A stretch of 64,000 nucleotides of DNA from Triglochin maritima (GCA_963682175.1 OY821784.1:22487621-22551620); one strand, 5' to 3'; counted from the first letter of the stretch, positions 33,801 through 48,800 are shown. Made by a program: numbers and translations. Notes: generated by a model not told the origin, from the letters alone.

Positions 33801-35250
33801 TGTCTTGAACTTGATGCATTAAGATATCTAATACAGTGGCTTTAGGACTTATCTAGTCGTTAGGATGCACCCCGGTTTTCCCTCGGGGGGCGGGTAATCA
33901 TAGGGTTTCAGTACTCAAATAATTAAAGAAGTCCACCCTGAACCTAGTGAGTCAATAATTCGTGTGTGTTAATTTAAGGAAGTTTGTTGTAGTCAAGGAC
34001 CCTTTAAATCTTGTTGTGAGAAATTAAGTGTAGGGGTTTTGGTTCATGTGTAGATAAGAAATAAGTTAGTAGGTGTTCCCTCTTCTCGCACGGCTCCTAT
34101 CACTCGGGAAATTAGGTCTGAGGGGACTTTGTGCCTGGTGGTTTCGAGTCAACTGACTTAGGAAGCACCGACCGAACTCTCGTTACACGGGGATATGGAT
34201 TGCCCTATGTGGAGATTTGGGGAAAGGTGTACGTGATAGTGTAAGTCTTCATAGGCAATGATGCACGAAACCTGACCTTGGGAGAACGAAACTCCAACTA
34301 GTAAGAAAAAGAAAAGAAAAAAAAGTAAGAAAAGTAACAAAAAGAAAAAATAAAATGGTAATGAAAAGAAGAACCTTAATGGACTTTACACTTTGTATCA
34401 CTTGAGGAGGTTAATGTTGTTCATGTCTTTCACTTTAGTCCTTAACTAACTTGCACGAATAATTCATTAGGCTAGGTGTGTTGACTGGATACATATATAG
34501 AGTCGGCCCGTAGGATTACCGTGTCCAATGATCGACAAAATATGTCCAATGAGTCGAGTGTCTAGATTGAATAATACATCAATATTCGGATTTTGTGGGT
34601 ATATCTGCTGAAAACTCTCAGGAGACAACACTCCTCCTCCTTCGCGATAAGGAGGTTTAACGGCTTACTGCACGTGCTAAGTACAACCGTGATTCCTACG
34701 AAAGTGAGTTAGGATTTCTTGTTTTTCGTATGCTTTCATTTCTTTCATTTTTCTCTTTCTTTGTTTTGCTCGGGACTAGCAAAAGTTAGGTGTGGGTGTA
34801 TTTGATTGACATCATATCATGCATATATTTGTGTCTTATATCCTTTATTCTTAGCCTAAGCAATGCTACGTAACGAGTTTTATGTTTATGTTTCAGGAAT
34901 GAATAGGTTTGGGAAGAGAGACTCCAAAAAGGACTTAAAAGCAAGGAAAAGGACTAAGTTGCAAGACTTTTGGACTAAGATGAAAGAGAGAATGACCCCG
35001 ATATAAATCCAAAAGGACTAAGTAGAAAAATCAAGCACTCCACGCCATCATGAGGAGTAGTTTGAAAATTTGATTCGGGTTGCAACTCACACAACCGATT
35101 AGGGTGCACTCCAGGAGAAGAAACAAAGCCATAAACAAGTCACACAAAAATGGGCCGGATCCAGGAGATCCATACCACCAATTGTCAATCTATTTTGCTC
35201 GGGATCCGACCCGTCTTCAATCAGATGTGTATTACAATGTTTTATGTCCA
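30812..35250 (+). mobile_element. Small non-autonomous Athila-type element, unit 2
   Basis: 5' LTR 30812-32375, PBS 32382-32399, internal 32376-34802, 3' LTR 34803-35250 cut at the array junction. Almost identical to the unit 1 copy. Confidence 0.85.
32545..33117 (+). CDS. X-domain ORF, array unit 2 (190 aa)
   Basis: Same start and sequence as the unit 1 ORF up to CALCEGGG. The G run is only 10 long, so the frame shifts and ends at once in QT-stop, making this the shortest copy. The conserved HQPIGWRVWIDDQ core is intact. Confidence 0.55.
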   Translation: MVEDSIPIQKNMDQLHYKWAQDCALSFCHMALEPHDLHVVPLEDSPLVEQELPSTLNFKRPDESLPLTIVPDHLGNDGTSNNYIANEGIRSSLEDTLGKRPTFCSPGESDLPNEVLDLVPTHQPIGWRVWIDDQNFSTTMGETPLPLTLISQTLERFKLFQFDPLNETPLRLIHEPLLSSCALCEGGGQT

Positions 35251-38200
35251 CATTCTGTTTTTGGTCCCATTCTGTTTTTGGGCCGACGGGCCATGAGTGG
35301 GTCCTCTAGCTAGAGAGGCCATTCGCATAAGACCATCACGTTGGGAGGCCAGGCGTAAGATAAGTCCTGGGCAGGCACGCTGCCATTCTGTCTCAGGGTA
35401 AGTATTCCCAAGTTCACGATGGCACCATGTAGGTCACTTGTCGCGAATTGGGACACTTATCCGGCGCACCGCTTTGTGCCGAGCGGTGGGTCTCTGTCGA
35501 GTGACCGCCTTTGACCAGCGAGGCTGGTGTTCTGGTTCCTATTGAGGAATGATTCGGGTGCGCCCGACTGGCATGGCATATGGAGTCGTGGCCTTCTGTT
35601 GCATTATGTGCTTTTCTGTTTCTGTTTCGGATGTTTTGTTTTACATAGATTGCATGCATTCTTCCATATAACTCCGATTGGGCCAGGGGCATACTGGGTT
35701 TTCTTTATAGAAAACTCACGCATATGTTGATGCGGTGCTTGCAGGTACTTAGATTCCTACAGGGTAGACTGGACGAGTAGTCGAAGATGCTGTACACGAG
35801 GGACACGTCGACCAGATTCTTCAGTTTGTCTTTTGCTTCCGCATTGTTTATGATGTATTTCCCTTTTCAACTCGATGTAATATATTTGACCTTGTTACCA
35901 TATATGGATAATCTCTCACTTTTCAGTCATGTTTTATGTTAGTCTATCCATGTATGATCTCTCTACGTATTGTCGAGTCGTTGTTGGTCTATCTTTTGTA
36001 AGTCCTTCGGTCGTCGCGGAGGTCTCTGATCGCGACACTTGTAGTCTTTCCCAGTGTGCGTACCCACAAGATCGGGGGCGTTACAGATTTAGCCTAAGAA
36101 CAAAAAATAAGACTAAGCTAAGCATGCATAAAAAAGAAACAACATGAGAATAAAACAATGAAAATTATTTTATTAAATGACTCACATTACTGGTAGCATT
36201 CTTCTCCACCTTGAGTATTTGCTCCAAGGCTTATTCCAAGTAGAGATAATGCCACCAAGCAATGGGTGAATACAAAAGGAGGAGGAGGTGTTCTATTTAT
36301 AGCTATAGAAAAAGGTAATCGGGGACAATCCCCCGATGTGGGACTGATAAAACCTTCCCAGAATACACATAACCCATCTCCTAGAGAAACTGGGTCAGAT
36401 TTCGATGCAAACGGATCGTTAATTACCAGTCTTGGACCGCCAATTGGCGGTTGATTGTCATCATATCTTGCATACATTTGTTTCTTATATCCTTTATTCT
36501 TAGCATAAGCAATGCTACGTAACAAGTTTTATGTTTATATTCCCAAGTCAGATGACTCGAAAGCACCAGGGACAAAGTCCCCTCAGACCTAATTTCCTAA
36601 GTGATAGGAGCCGTGTGAGAAGAGAGAACACATACTCACTTATTTCTTATCTAGACATGAACCAAAACCCCTACACTTAATGTCTCACAACAAGATTTAA
36701 AGGGTCCTTGACTACAACAAACTTCTGTATCTTAATAGACACAAATTATTGACTCACTAGGTTCAGGGTGGACTTCGTTAAATGTTTGAATACTGAAACC
36801 CTATGATTACTCGCCCCCCGAGGGAAAACCGGGGTGCATCCCAACGACTCGATAAGACCTAAACCCGGTATACAAGATATCCTAATGCATCAAGTTCAAG
36901 ACAATTTTGGGAGCTGCTTTTTACTTTGCCTCTCAACGGTTTTGCACATGCCAAACACACGCAAAACCCACAAAATCAAAGAAAGAAAGGATTTCTCTGC
37001 AAAATACCCTATTATATATTTTAAACAAAAGAAAAGACTTTGATGAATAACATAGATGTATGGTTGTATGCACATGGGATTCCGTTCCTATACATTAAAC
37101 TAAGGGTTTTTTTTTTGCTCGTGTGTCATTTTGAAACACTATATTTCCATTTTTTTCATTGTTTGTTTGTTTGTTTGTTTTAAATTTAGACCGCAAGTGC
37201 ACAGTCGTCGGTGAAGACGGGGAAAGTACGGGTCGTCCGTAGGGAGGTAAGCAGCATCTGGTATGATCGAAATCAGATTGCAAAAAAAGGGAGAAGAGTT
37301 GTAGATTACGTTAAAGCTAAACTACACTAGACTAATAAGTACGAAATGCGAAAGAAAGCACGAATGATTGGAAATCAGAAAGAGAAACCCCTAAGGGGTG
37401 GAGTGTGTGCACATATGAAGTGAAATAAGTGATGAATGATGCATATAAGTATGTATGTATGTTTGTTGTGTGTGTGTGTCTTCATAAATAGGACGTGTCT
37501 AAAGATGTGGCAAAACATATCAATCCATTCACAACGTATCAACAATTACTACTTGGTTAACATAAGATTAGACTCAGCATGAGAAGTGTCTAAAGATATG
37601 GCAAGACTCATCAAAAACCATAAACTCCTGTAAAGAACAAAGGTAATCATGGGAGGTGTTTAAATGTTATGGTAAAACCGAGGAAAACAAAGTTTCTTCA
37701 ATCAATAAAGCAAGCAAACACAAATACAAACGCATAACTAACATGTAGCATATTCAACAGAAAATTTCAGTCAATAAACATGAGAAAACTAAGCATGGGA
37801 AGTGTCTAAATCTTATGACAAAACCCATCAAAATTTCCCAACATGTAGATGATTGAAATACCCCCAATGAACATACAAAACATGAAAGTCTACACAATCA
37901 AAAATTCATCAAACATCCAAACTTCACAATATATATGAACATCATCTCCACCCCCAAGGGGATGGATCTATTCACTACACATTATTCTAGAAATAAACTA
38001 AAGAAGAAAGGAGACATTCTAAGTAATTTAGCCTAAGATCAAAGAAATAAGACTAAGCTAAGCATGCATAAAAAAGAAACAACATGAGAACAAAACAATG
38101 AAAATTATTTTATTAAATGACTCACATTACTAGTAGCATTCTTCTCCACCTTGAATTTTTGCCCCAAGGCTTACTCCAAATAGAGATAATGCCACCAAGC

Positions 38201-38395
38201 AATGGGTGAATACAAAAGGAGGAGGAGGAGGTGTTCTATTTATAGCTATAGAAAAAGGTAATCCGCGACAATCCCTCGATGTGGGACTAATAAAACATTC
38301 ATAGAATGCACATAACCCATCTCCTTGGGAAAACCGGGTCGGATTCCAATGCAAACGGACCGTTAATTGGCGGTCTTGGACCGCCAATTGGCGGT

Positions 38396-41300
38396 TGATT
38401 GACATCATATCATTCATATATTTGTGTCTTATATCCTTTATTCTTAGCCTAAGCAATGCTACGTAACAAGTTTTATATTTATATTTCAGGAATAAATAGG
38501 TTTGGTAAGAGAGACTCCAAAAAGGACTTAAAAGCAAGGAAAATGACTAAGTTGCAAGATTTTTGGACTAAGATGCAAGAGAAAATGACCGGGATATAAA
38601 TCTAAAAGGACTAAGTAGCAAAATCAAGCACTCCACGCCATCATGAGGAGTATTTTGGAAATTGTATTCGGGTCGCAACTCACACAATCGATTAGGGTGC
38701 ACTCCAGGAGAAGAAACAAAGCCATAAATAAGTGACTCAAAAATGGGCCGGATCCAGGAGATCCAGACCTCCAATTGGCGGTCCCAAACTGGCAATTGGC
38801 GGTCTATTTCTCTCCGAATCTGACCCGTCTTCTATCGGATGTGTATAACAATGTTGTATGTCCATTTATAGTATAGTCCCATACCGGGGGATTGTCTCAG
38901 ATTACCTTTTTCTAGCACTATAAATAGAACTCTTCCTTCTCCTTTGTATTCACCCATTGCTTGGTCGCATTCTCTCTACTTGGAGTAAAAGCCTTGAAGT
39001 AAAAACTCAAGGTGGAGAAGAATGCCACTTGCAATGTGAGTCATGTTAATCAAATAATTTTTCTTAGTTTCTTTTAATATTGTCTTGTCTTTTAATTCTT
39101 GCATGCTTCTTTAGTTTAATTTCCTTACAATTAGCTTCTTTAATATTTCTTGCTTGCTTAGTTTAATTTCCTTTCAGTAGAATGTTTCATTTTTGTTAAT
39201 GTAGGTTGTACTGTAATGATTAGTGAGCAGTTCCATCCCCATTTTGGGGTGGAGAATAATGTGATGTGATTATGTGACGTATCCAGTGTGTGTATCTTAA
39301 TCCTTTGAGTCTTATAAGATTTCGATAACCATCTAATGGGGTTTCACTCTTGTCTTTGATATGCTAATGCTCTTGAATGAAGCTTAGAATATGCTTAGAC
39401 TAGTGGACCTATTTTATGGGGAATGATGAGGTGAGGATAATGAGTGAGTTGATAAAGGAAATATGGCTTGTAGTTGCATGTGTTTTTGTTGCCCTTACCT
39501 TGATTAATGTCTTCTATGTTTTAATGATATTGTGTTATCTTATTTTATGTTGAGGCATAATGGGGTTTGGTCTTTATACATGAGTTCATTTAGCTTCATT
39601 CAAATTATTGTCTTGTATGTTTTAATGATATTGTGTTATCTTATTTCATGTTGAGACAAAGTTGGTTTTAGTTTTATGATTTTCAGGCACTACATGTTGT
39701 GATGAGCATAATTGAACACATGCATACACCTATCTTTGTATTGACATTCTTTCTCTACCCCCTATGGGGTTTAGTTTTATTGCTGAATTTTCCATTTCCT
39801 TTTGTATTTTAGTGTAGTTTGATCATAACTCCTTTCTCTCCTTTCTTTCTCATTCGCCTTCGAAGAAACTAAATTTGACACACCTCCCTATGGATCGACC
39901 CGTATTTGCCACCGCTTCAACACGGATGTGCACTTGCGGTTAATTAAAACGTTCAATCAAGTTTTTGGCGTCGTTGCCGGGGAACGTGAGGAGAGTAACT
40001 TTTCTTGTCAACATGAGAATTTATCTTCTGATATCGAACCACCACCACATCCACAAATTCAAAGCACAATAATTCAAAGTCAAACTCCTAGTTAGTCTGA
40101 GGGACTTGGGATTTCAATTCACGATCACATGGTGGAGGATTCGATTCCAATTCAGAAAAACATGGACCAACTTCATTATAAGTGGGCACAGGATTGTGCC
40201 TTATCTTTTTGTCACATGGCCCTTGAGCCACATGATCTTCATGTTGTGCCTCTTGAGGACTCACCTCTGGTGGAGCAACAGCTCCCTAGTACCCTTAATT
40301 TCAAACGACCTGATGAGAGTTTGCCTCTCACTATTGTTCCTGATCATCTTGGAATTGATGGAACATCAAACAACTACATTGCTAATGAGGGTATTAGGAG
40401 TTCCTTGGAGGATACCTTGGGTAAGAGACCCACTTTCTGTTCGCCTGGTGAGTCCGACTTGCCTAACGAGGTTCTTGACCTCGTTCCAACCCACCAGCCT
40501 ATTGGTTGGAGAGTTTGGATTGACGATCAAAACTTCAGTACCACAATGGGAGAAACTCCACTTCCGTTGACCCTTATTTCCCAAACTCTTGAGAGGTTCA
40601 AGCTCTTTCAGTTTGATCCTTTGAATGAGACGCCTTTGCGTCTAATTCATGAACCTCTCCTTTCATCTTGTGCTCTTTGTGAGGGGGGGGGGGGCAAACA
40701 TGAGTATTCTGGCCCCGTGTGGTGTCATGTTCCCTTTCCAAGTGCATTGACCAACTTTTGAGGTTCTCATTTGATGTCCTTTGACAAATGAAGATGAGAA
40801 CTTATTTTGTACATAGTTATATTCAAAAAAAAGAAAAAAGGAAAAAAGAAAAAGAAGTACAATAAAATACTCTATGAGTAAACATTGATTGTTGTGGGCT
40901 CCAACCTTTGTGTATTTGGGCTACATTTCTTTCACGTATTTGTATACCTTCTTTAGCATCTCACAGGTTTTGAGGAAATTCAGGTTTGTGTCCAACAACA
41001 TAACCATGAACTTCCCATTGAACTTCATGTTGGTGAGATCTTTCCTTTTTCATGCATAAGTCCATGAGGTATCATGCTCACATTCGTTGAGGACAATGCA
41101 TGAAGTAGGTGTGGGGGGTGTTTTACGTGTTTACATAGTCGAGTCTTTTTCCTTTGATTTTGTTTTCTTTTGTGTGCGTTGTTAGGGTCATGTTAGTGTG
41201 CTGCATTTAAGATCGATATATCTGCTTGCCATGATCCTTGGGTGACTTGTCATCTTTTGCTTGCCTAGTACTTTAAAATTTTCACATTTCTCTCAAAATC

Positions 41301-42837
41301 CACATGTGTTTGCGAAAGAAAATGTTTTGTGTGTGTTTAGCATATGCAAAACCGTTGAGGGGCAAAGTAGAAAGAAAACTCCCAAAATTGTCTTGAACTT
41401 GATGCATTAAGATATCTAATACAGTGGCTTTAGGACTTATCTAGTCGTTAGGATGCACCCCGGTTTTCCCTCGGGAGGCGGGTAATCATAGGGTTTCAGT
41501 ACTCAAATAATTAAAGAAGTCCACCCTGAACCTAGTGAGTCAATAATTCGTGTGTGTTAATTTAAGGAAGTTTGTTGTAGTCAAGGACCCTTTAAATCTT
41601 GTTGTGAGAAATTAAGTGTAGGGGTTTTGGTTCATGTGTAGATAAGAAATAAGTTAGTAGGTGTTCCCTCTTCTCGCACGGCTCCTATCACTCGGGAAAT
41701 TAAGTCTGAGGGGACTTTGTGCCTGGTGGTTTCGAGTCAACTGACTTAGGAAGCACCGACCGAACTCTCGTTACACGGGGATATGGATTGCCCTATGTGG
41801 AGATTTGGGGAAAGGTGTACGTGATAGTGTAAGTCTTCATAGGCAATGATGAACGAAACCTGACCTTGGGAGAACGAAACTCCAACTAGTAAGAAAAAGA
41901 AAAGAAAAAAAAGTAAGAAAAGTAACAAAAAGAAAAAATAAAATGGTAATGAAAAGAAGAACCTTAATGGACTTTACACTTTGTATCACTTGAGGAGGTT
42001 AAGGTTGTTCATGTCTTTCACTTTAGTCCTTAACTAACTTGCACGAATAATTCATTAGGCTAGGTGTGTTGACTGGATACATATATAGAGTCGGCCCGTA
42101 GGATTACCACGTCCAATGATCGACAAAATATGTCCAACGAGTCGAGTGTCTAGATTGAATAATACATCAATGTTCGGATTTTGTGGGTATATCTGCTGAA
42201 AACTCTCAGGAGACAACACTCCTCCTCCTTCGCGATAAGGAGGTTTAACGGCTTACTGCACGTGCTAAGTACAACCGTGATTCCTACGAAAGTGAGTTAG
42301 GATTTCTTGTTTTTCGTATGCTTTCATTTCTTTCATTTTTCTCTTTCTTTGTTTTGCTCGGGACTAGCAAAAGTTAGGTGTGGGTGTATTTGATTGACAT
42401 CATATCATGCATATATTTGTGTCTTATATCCTTTATTCTTAGCCTAAGCAATGCTACGTAACGAGTTTTATGTTTATGTTTCAGGAATGAATAGGTTTGG
42501 GAAGAGAGACTCCAAAAGGACTTAAAAGCAAGGAAAAGGACTAAGTTGCAAGACTTTTGGACTACGATGAAAGAGAGAATGACCCCGATATAAATCCAAA
42601 AGGACTAAGTAGAAAAATCAAGCACTCCACGCCATCATGAGGAGTAGTTTGAAAATTTGATTCGGGTTGCAACTCACACAACCGATTAGGGTGCACTCCA
42701 GGAGAAGAAACAAAGCCATAAACAAGTCACACAAAAATGGGTCGGATCCAGGAGATCCATACCACCAATTGTCAATCTATTTTGCTCCGGATCCGACCCG
42801 TCTTCAATCAGATGTGTATTACAATGTTTTATGTCCA
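38396..42837 (+). mobile_element. Small non-autonomous Athila-type element, unit 3
   Basis: 5' LTR 38396-39959, PBS 39966-39983, internal 39960-42390, 3' LTR 42391-42837 cut at the array junction. Confidence 0.85.
40129..40761 (+). CDS. X-domain ORF, array unit 3 (210 aa)
   Basis: As in unit 1 but with a 12-G run, so the frame continues into GKHEYSGPVWCHVPF and ends ALTNF. Two amino-acid changes relative to units 1 and 2 are EQELP to EQQLP and HLGNDG to HLGIDG. Confidence 0.55.
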   Translation: MVEDSIPIQKNMDQLHYKWAQDCALSFCHMALEPHDLHVVPLEDSPLVEQQLPSTLNFKRPDESLPLTIVPDHLGIDGTSNNYIANEGIRSSLEDTLGKRPTFCSPGESDLPNEVLDLVPTHQPIGWRVWIDDQNFSTTMGETPLPLTLISQTLERFKLFQFDPLNETPLRLIHEPLLSSCALCEGGGGKHEYSGPVWCHVPFPSALTNF

Positions 42838-42854
42838 CATTCTGTTTTTGGTCC

Positions 42855-45800
42855 CATTCTGTTTTTGGGCCGACGGGCCACGAGTGGGTCCTCTAGCTAG
42901 AGAGGCCATTCGCATAAGACCATCACGTTGGGAGGCCAAGCGTAAGATAAGTCCTGGGCAGGCACGCTGCCATTCTGTCTCAGGGTAAGTATTCCCAAGT
43001 TCACGATGGCACCATGTAGGTCACTTGCCGCGAATTGGGACACTTATCCGGCGCACCGCTTTGTGCCGAGCGGTGGGTCTCTGTCGAGTGACCACCTTTG
43101 ACCAGCGAGGCTGGTGTTCTGGTTCCTATTGAGGAATGATTCGGGTGCGCCCGACTGGCATGGCATATGGAGTCGTGGCCTTCTGTTGCATTATGTGCTT
43201 TTCTGTTTCTGTTTCGGATGTTTTGTATTACATAGATTGCATGCATTCTTCCACATAACTCCGATTGGGCCAGGGGCATACTGGGTTTTCTTTATAGAAA
43301 ACTCACGCATATGTTGATGCGGTGCTTGCAGGTACTTAGATTCCTACAGGGTAGACTGGACGAGTAGTCGAAGATGCTGTACACGAGGGACACGTCGACC
43401 AGATTCTTCAGTTTGTCTTTTGCTTCCGCATTGTTTATGATGTATTTCCCTTTTCAACTCGATGTAATATATTTGACCTTGTTACCATATATGGATAATC
43501 TCTCACTTTTCAGTCATGTTTTATGTTAGTCTATCCATGTATGATCTCTCTACGTATTGTCGAGTCGTTGTTGGTCTATCTTTTGTAACTCCTTCGGTCG
43601 TCGCGGAGGTCTCTGATCGCGACACTTGTAGTCTTTCCCAGTGTGCGTACCCACAAGATCGGGGGCGTTACAGATTTAGCCTAAGAACAAAAAATAAGAC
43701 TAAGCTAAGCATGCATAAAAAAGAAACAACATGAGAATAAAACAATGAAAATTATTTTATTAAATGACTCACATTACTGGTAGCATTCTTCTCCACCTTG
43801 AGTATTTGCTCCAAGGCTTATTCCAAGTAGAGATAATGCCACCAAGCAATGGGTGAATACAAAAGGAGGAGGAGGTGTTCTATTTATAGCTATAGAAAAA
43901 GGTAATCGGGGACAATCCCCCGATGTGGGACTGATAAAACCTTCCCAGAATACACATAACCCATCTCCTAGAGAAACTGGGTCAGATTTCGATGCAAACG
44001 GATCGTTAATTACCAGTCTTGGACCGCCAATTGGCGGTTGATTGTCATCATATCTTGCATACATTTGTTTCTTATATCCTTTATTCTTAGCATAAGCAAT
44101 GCTACGTAACAAGTTTTATGTTTATATTCCCAAGTCAGATGACTCGAAAGCACCAGGGACAAAGTCCCCTCAGACCTAATTTCCTAAGTGATAGGAGCCG
44201 TGTGAGAAGAGAGAACACATACTCACTTATTTCTTATCTAGACATGAACCAAAACCCCTACACTTAATGTCTCACAACAAGATTTAAAGGGTCCTTGACT
44301 ACAACAAACTTCTGTATCTTAATAGACACAAATTATTGACTCACTAGGTTCAGGGTGGACTTCGTTAAATGTTTGAATACTGAAACCCTATGATTACTCG
44401 CCCCCCGAGGGAAAACCGGGGTGCATCCCAACGACTCGATAAGACCTAAACCCGGTATACAAGATATCCTAATGCATCAAGTTCAAGACAATTTTGGGAG
44501 CTGCTTTTTACTTTGCCTCTCAACGGTTTTGCACATGCCAAACACACGCAAAACCCACAAAATCAAAGAAAGAAAGGATTTCTCTGCAAAATACCCTATT
44601 ATATATTTTAAACAAAAGAAAAGACTTTGATGAATAACATAGATGTATGGTTGTATGCACATGGGATTCCGTTCCTATACATTAAACTAAGGGTTTTTTT
44701 GCTCGTGTGTCATTTTGAAACACTATATTTCCATTTTTTTCATTGTTTGTTTGTTTGTTTGTTTTAAATTTAGACCGCAAGTGCACAGTCGTCGGTGAAG
44801 ACGGGGAAAGTACGGGTCGTCCGTAGGGAGGTAAGCAGCATCTGGTATGATCGAAATCAGATTGCAAAAAAAAGGAGAAGAGTTGTAGATTACGTTAAAG
44901 CTAAACTACACTAGACTAATAAGTACGAAATGCGAAAGAAAGCACGAATGATTGGAAATCAGAAAGAGAAACCCCTAAGGGGTGGAGTGTGTGCACATAT
45001 GAAGTGAAATAAGTGATGAATGATGCATATAAGTATGTATGTATGTTTGTTGTGTGTGTGTGTCTTCATAAATAGGACGTGTCTAAAGATGTGGCAAAAC
45101 ATATCAATCCATTCACAACGTATCAACAATTACTACTTGGTTAACATAAGATTAGACTCAGCATGAGAAGTGTCTAAAGATATGGCAAGACTCATCAAAA
45201 ACCATAAACTCATGTCAAGAACAAAGGTAAGCATGGGAGGTGTTTAAATGTTATGGTAAAACCGAGGAAAACAAAGTTTCTTCAATCAATAAAGCAAGCA
45301 AACACAAATACAAACGCATAACTAACATGTAGCATATTCAACAGAAAATTTCAGTCAATAAACATGAGAAAACTAAGCATGGGAAGTGTCTAAATCTTAT
45401 GACAAAACCCATCAAAATTTCCCAACATGTAGATGATTGAAATACCCCCAATGAACATACAAAACATGAAAGTCTACACAATCAAAAATTCATCAAACAT
45501 CCAAACTTCACAATATATATGAACATCATCTCCACCCCCAAGGGGATGGATCTATTCACTACACATTATTCTAGAAATTAAACTAAAGAAGAAAGGAGAC
45601 ATTCTAAGTAATTTAGCCTAAGATCAAAGAAATAAGACTAAGCTAAGCATGCATAAAAAAGAAACAACATGAGAACAAAACAATGAAAATTATTTTATTA
45701 AATGACTCACATTACTAGTAGCATTCTTCTCCACCTTGAATTTTTGCCCCAAGGCTTACTCCAAATAGAGATAATGCCACCAAGCAATGGGTGAATACAA

Positions 45801-48800
45801 AAGGAGGAGGAGGAGGTGTTCTATTTATAGCTATAGAAAAAGGTAATCCGCGACAATCCCTCGATGTGGGACTAATAAAACATTCATAGAATGCACATAA
45901 CCCATCTCCTTGGGAAAACCGGGTCGGATTCCAATGCAAACGGACCGTTAATTGGCGGTCTTGGACCGCCAATCGGCGGTTGATTGACATCATATCATTC
46001 ATATATTTGTGTCTTATATCCTTTATTCTTAGCCTAAGCAATGCTACGTAACAAGTTTTATATTTATATTTCAGGAATAAATAGGTTTGGTAAGAGAGAC
46101 TCCAAAAAGGACTTAAAAGCAAGGAAAATGACTAAGTTGCAAGATTTTTGGACTAAGATGCAAGAGAAAATGACCGGGATATAAATCTAAAAGGACTAAG
46201 TAGCAAAATCAAGCACTCCACGCCATCATGAGGAGTATTTTGGAAATTGTATTCGGGTCGCAACTCACACAATCGATTAGGGTGCACTCCAGGAGAAGAA
46301 ACAAAGCCATAAATAAGTCACTCAAAAATGGGCCGGATCCAGGAGATCCAGACCTCCAATTGGCGGTCCCAAACTGGCAATTGGCGGTCTATTTCTCTCC
46401 GAATCTGACCCGTCTTCTATCGGATGTGTATAACAATGTTGTATGTCCATTTATAGTATAGTCCCATACCGGGGGATTGTCTCAGATTACCTTTTTCTAG
46501 CACTATAAATAGAACTCTTCCTTCTCCTTTGTATTCACCCATTGCTTGGTCGCATTCTCTCTACTTGGAGTAAAAGCCTTGAAGTAAAAACTCAAGGTGG
46601 AGAAGAATGCCACTTGCAATGTGAGTCATGTTAATCAAATAATTTTTCTTAGTTTCTTTTAATATTGTCTTGTCTTTTAATTCTTGCATGCTTCTTTAGT
46701 TTAATTTCCTTACAATTAGCTTCTTTAATATTTCTTGCTTGCTTAGTTTAATTTCCTTTCAGTAGAATGTTTCATTTTTGTTAATGTAGGTTGTACTGTA
46801 ATGATTAGTGAGCAGTTCCATCCCCATTTTGGGGTGGAGAATAATGTGATGTGATTATGTGACGTATCCAGTGTGTGTATCTTAATCCTTTGAGTCTTAT
46901 AAGATTTCGATAACCATCTAATGGGGTTTCACTCTTGTCTTTGATATGCTAATGCTCTTGAATGAAGCTTAGAATATGCTTAGACTAGTGGACCTATTTT
47001 ATGGGGAATGATGAGGTGAGGATAATGAGTGAGTTGATAAAGGAAATATGGCTTGTAGTTGCATGTGTTTTTGTTGCCCTTACCTTGATTAATGTCTTCT
47101 ATGTTTTAATGATATTGTGTTATCTTATTTTATGTTGAGGCATAATGGGGTTTGGTCTTTATACATGAGTTCATTTAGCTTCATTCAAATTATTGTCTTG
47201 TATGTTTTAATGATATTGTGTTATCTTATTTCATGTTGAGACAAAGTTGGTTTTAGTTTTATGATTTTCAGGCACTACATGTTGTGATGAGCATAATTGA
47301 ACACATGCATACACCTATCTTTGTATTGACATTCTTTCTCTACCCCCTATGGGGTTTAGTTTTATTGCTGAATTTTCCATTTCCTTTTGTATTTTAGTGT
47401 AGTTTGATCATAACTCCTTTCTCTCCTTTCTTTCTCATTCGCCTTCGAAGAAACTAAATTTGACACACCTCCCTATGGATCGACCCGTATTTGCCACCGC
47501 TTCAACACGGATGTGCACTTGCGGTTAATTAAAACGTTCAATCAAGTTTTTGGCGTCGTTGCCGGGGAACGTGAGGAGAGTAACTTTTCTTGTCAACATG
47601 AGAATTTATCTTCTGATATCGAACCACCACCACATCCACAAATTCAAAGCACAATAATTCAAAGTCAAACTCCTAGTTAGTCTGAGGGACTTGGGATTTC
47701 AATTCACGATCACATGGTGGAGGATTCGATTCCAATTCAGAAAAACATGGACCAACTTCATTATAAGTGGGCACAGGATTGTGCCTTATCTTTTTGTCAC
47801 ATGGCCCTTGAGCCACATGATCTTCATGTTGTGCCTCTTGAGGACTCACCTCTGGTGGAGCAAGAGCTCCCTAGTACCCTTAATTTCAAACGACCTGATG
47901 AGAGTTTGCCTCTCACTATTGTTCCAGATCATCTTGGAAATGATGGAACATCAAACAACTACATTGCTAATGAGGGTATTAGGAGTTCCTTGGAGGATAC
48001 CTTGGGTAAGAGACCCACTTTCTGTTCGCCTGGTGAGTCCGACTTGCCTAACGAGGTTCTTGACCTCGTTCCAACCCACCAGCCTATTGGTTGGAGAGTT
48101 TGGATTGACGATCAAAACTTCAGTACCACAATGGGAGAAACTCCTCTTCCGTTGACCCTTATTTCCCAAACTCTTGAGAGGTTCAAGCTCTTTCAGTTTG
48201 ATCCTTTGAATGAGACGCCTTTGCGTCTAATTCATGAACCTCTCCTTTCATCTTGTGCTCTTTGTGAGGGGGGGGGGGGCAAACATGAGTATTCTGGCCC
48301 CGTGTGGTGTCATGTTCCCTTTCCAAGTGCATTGACCAACTTTTGAAGTTCTCATTTGATGTCCTTTGACAAATGAAGATGAGAACTTATTTTGTACATA
48401 GTTATATTCAAAAAAAAGAAAAAAGGAAAAAAGAAAAAGAAGTACAATAAAATACTCTATGAGTAAACATTGATTGTTGTGGGCTCCAACCTTTGTGTAT
48501 TTGGGCTACATTTCTTTCACGTATTTGTATACCTTCTTTAGCATCTCACAGGTTTTGAGGAAATTCAGGTTTGTGTCCAACAACATAACCATGAACTTCC
48601 CATTGAACTTCATGTTGGTGAGATCTTTCCTTTTTCATGCATAAGTCCATGAGGTATCATGCTCACATTCGTTGAGGACAATGCATGAAGTAGGTGTGGG
48701 GGGTGTTTAACGTGTTTACATAGTCGAGTCTTTTTCCTTTGATTTTGTTTTCTTTTGTGTGCGTTGTTAGGGTCATGTTAGTGTGCTGCATTTAAGATCG

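Larger units (their letters stand above)
27683..35267 (+). repeat. Tandem array unit 2 (7585 bp)
   Basis: Same order as unit 1: solo-LTR tail 27683-28500, minus LTR 1 tail 28506-28866, plus LTR head from 28867, minus internal fragment about 28957-29448, minus LTR 2 29575-30811, small element 30812-35250, filler 35251-35267. Differences from unit 1 are sparse. The solo LTR ends GGGGGCGTTACA here (CATTACA in unit 1), and the adjacent TSD base is changed to G, as in units 3 and 4. Confidence 0.9.
35268..42854 (+). repeat. Tandem array unit 3 (7587 bp)
   Basis: Solo-LTR tail 35268-36085, minus LTR 1 tail 36091-36451, plus LTR head from 36452, minus LTR 2 37160-38395, small element 38396-42837, filler 42838-42854. 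It carries private differences (for example ACCGGGTCGG near 38335, E-to-Q and N-to-I changes in the X ORF), so it is not a simple duplicate of its neighbours in the assembly. Confidence 0.9.
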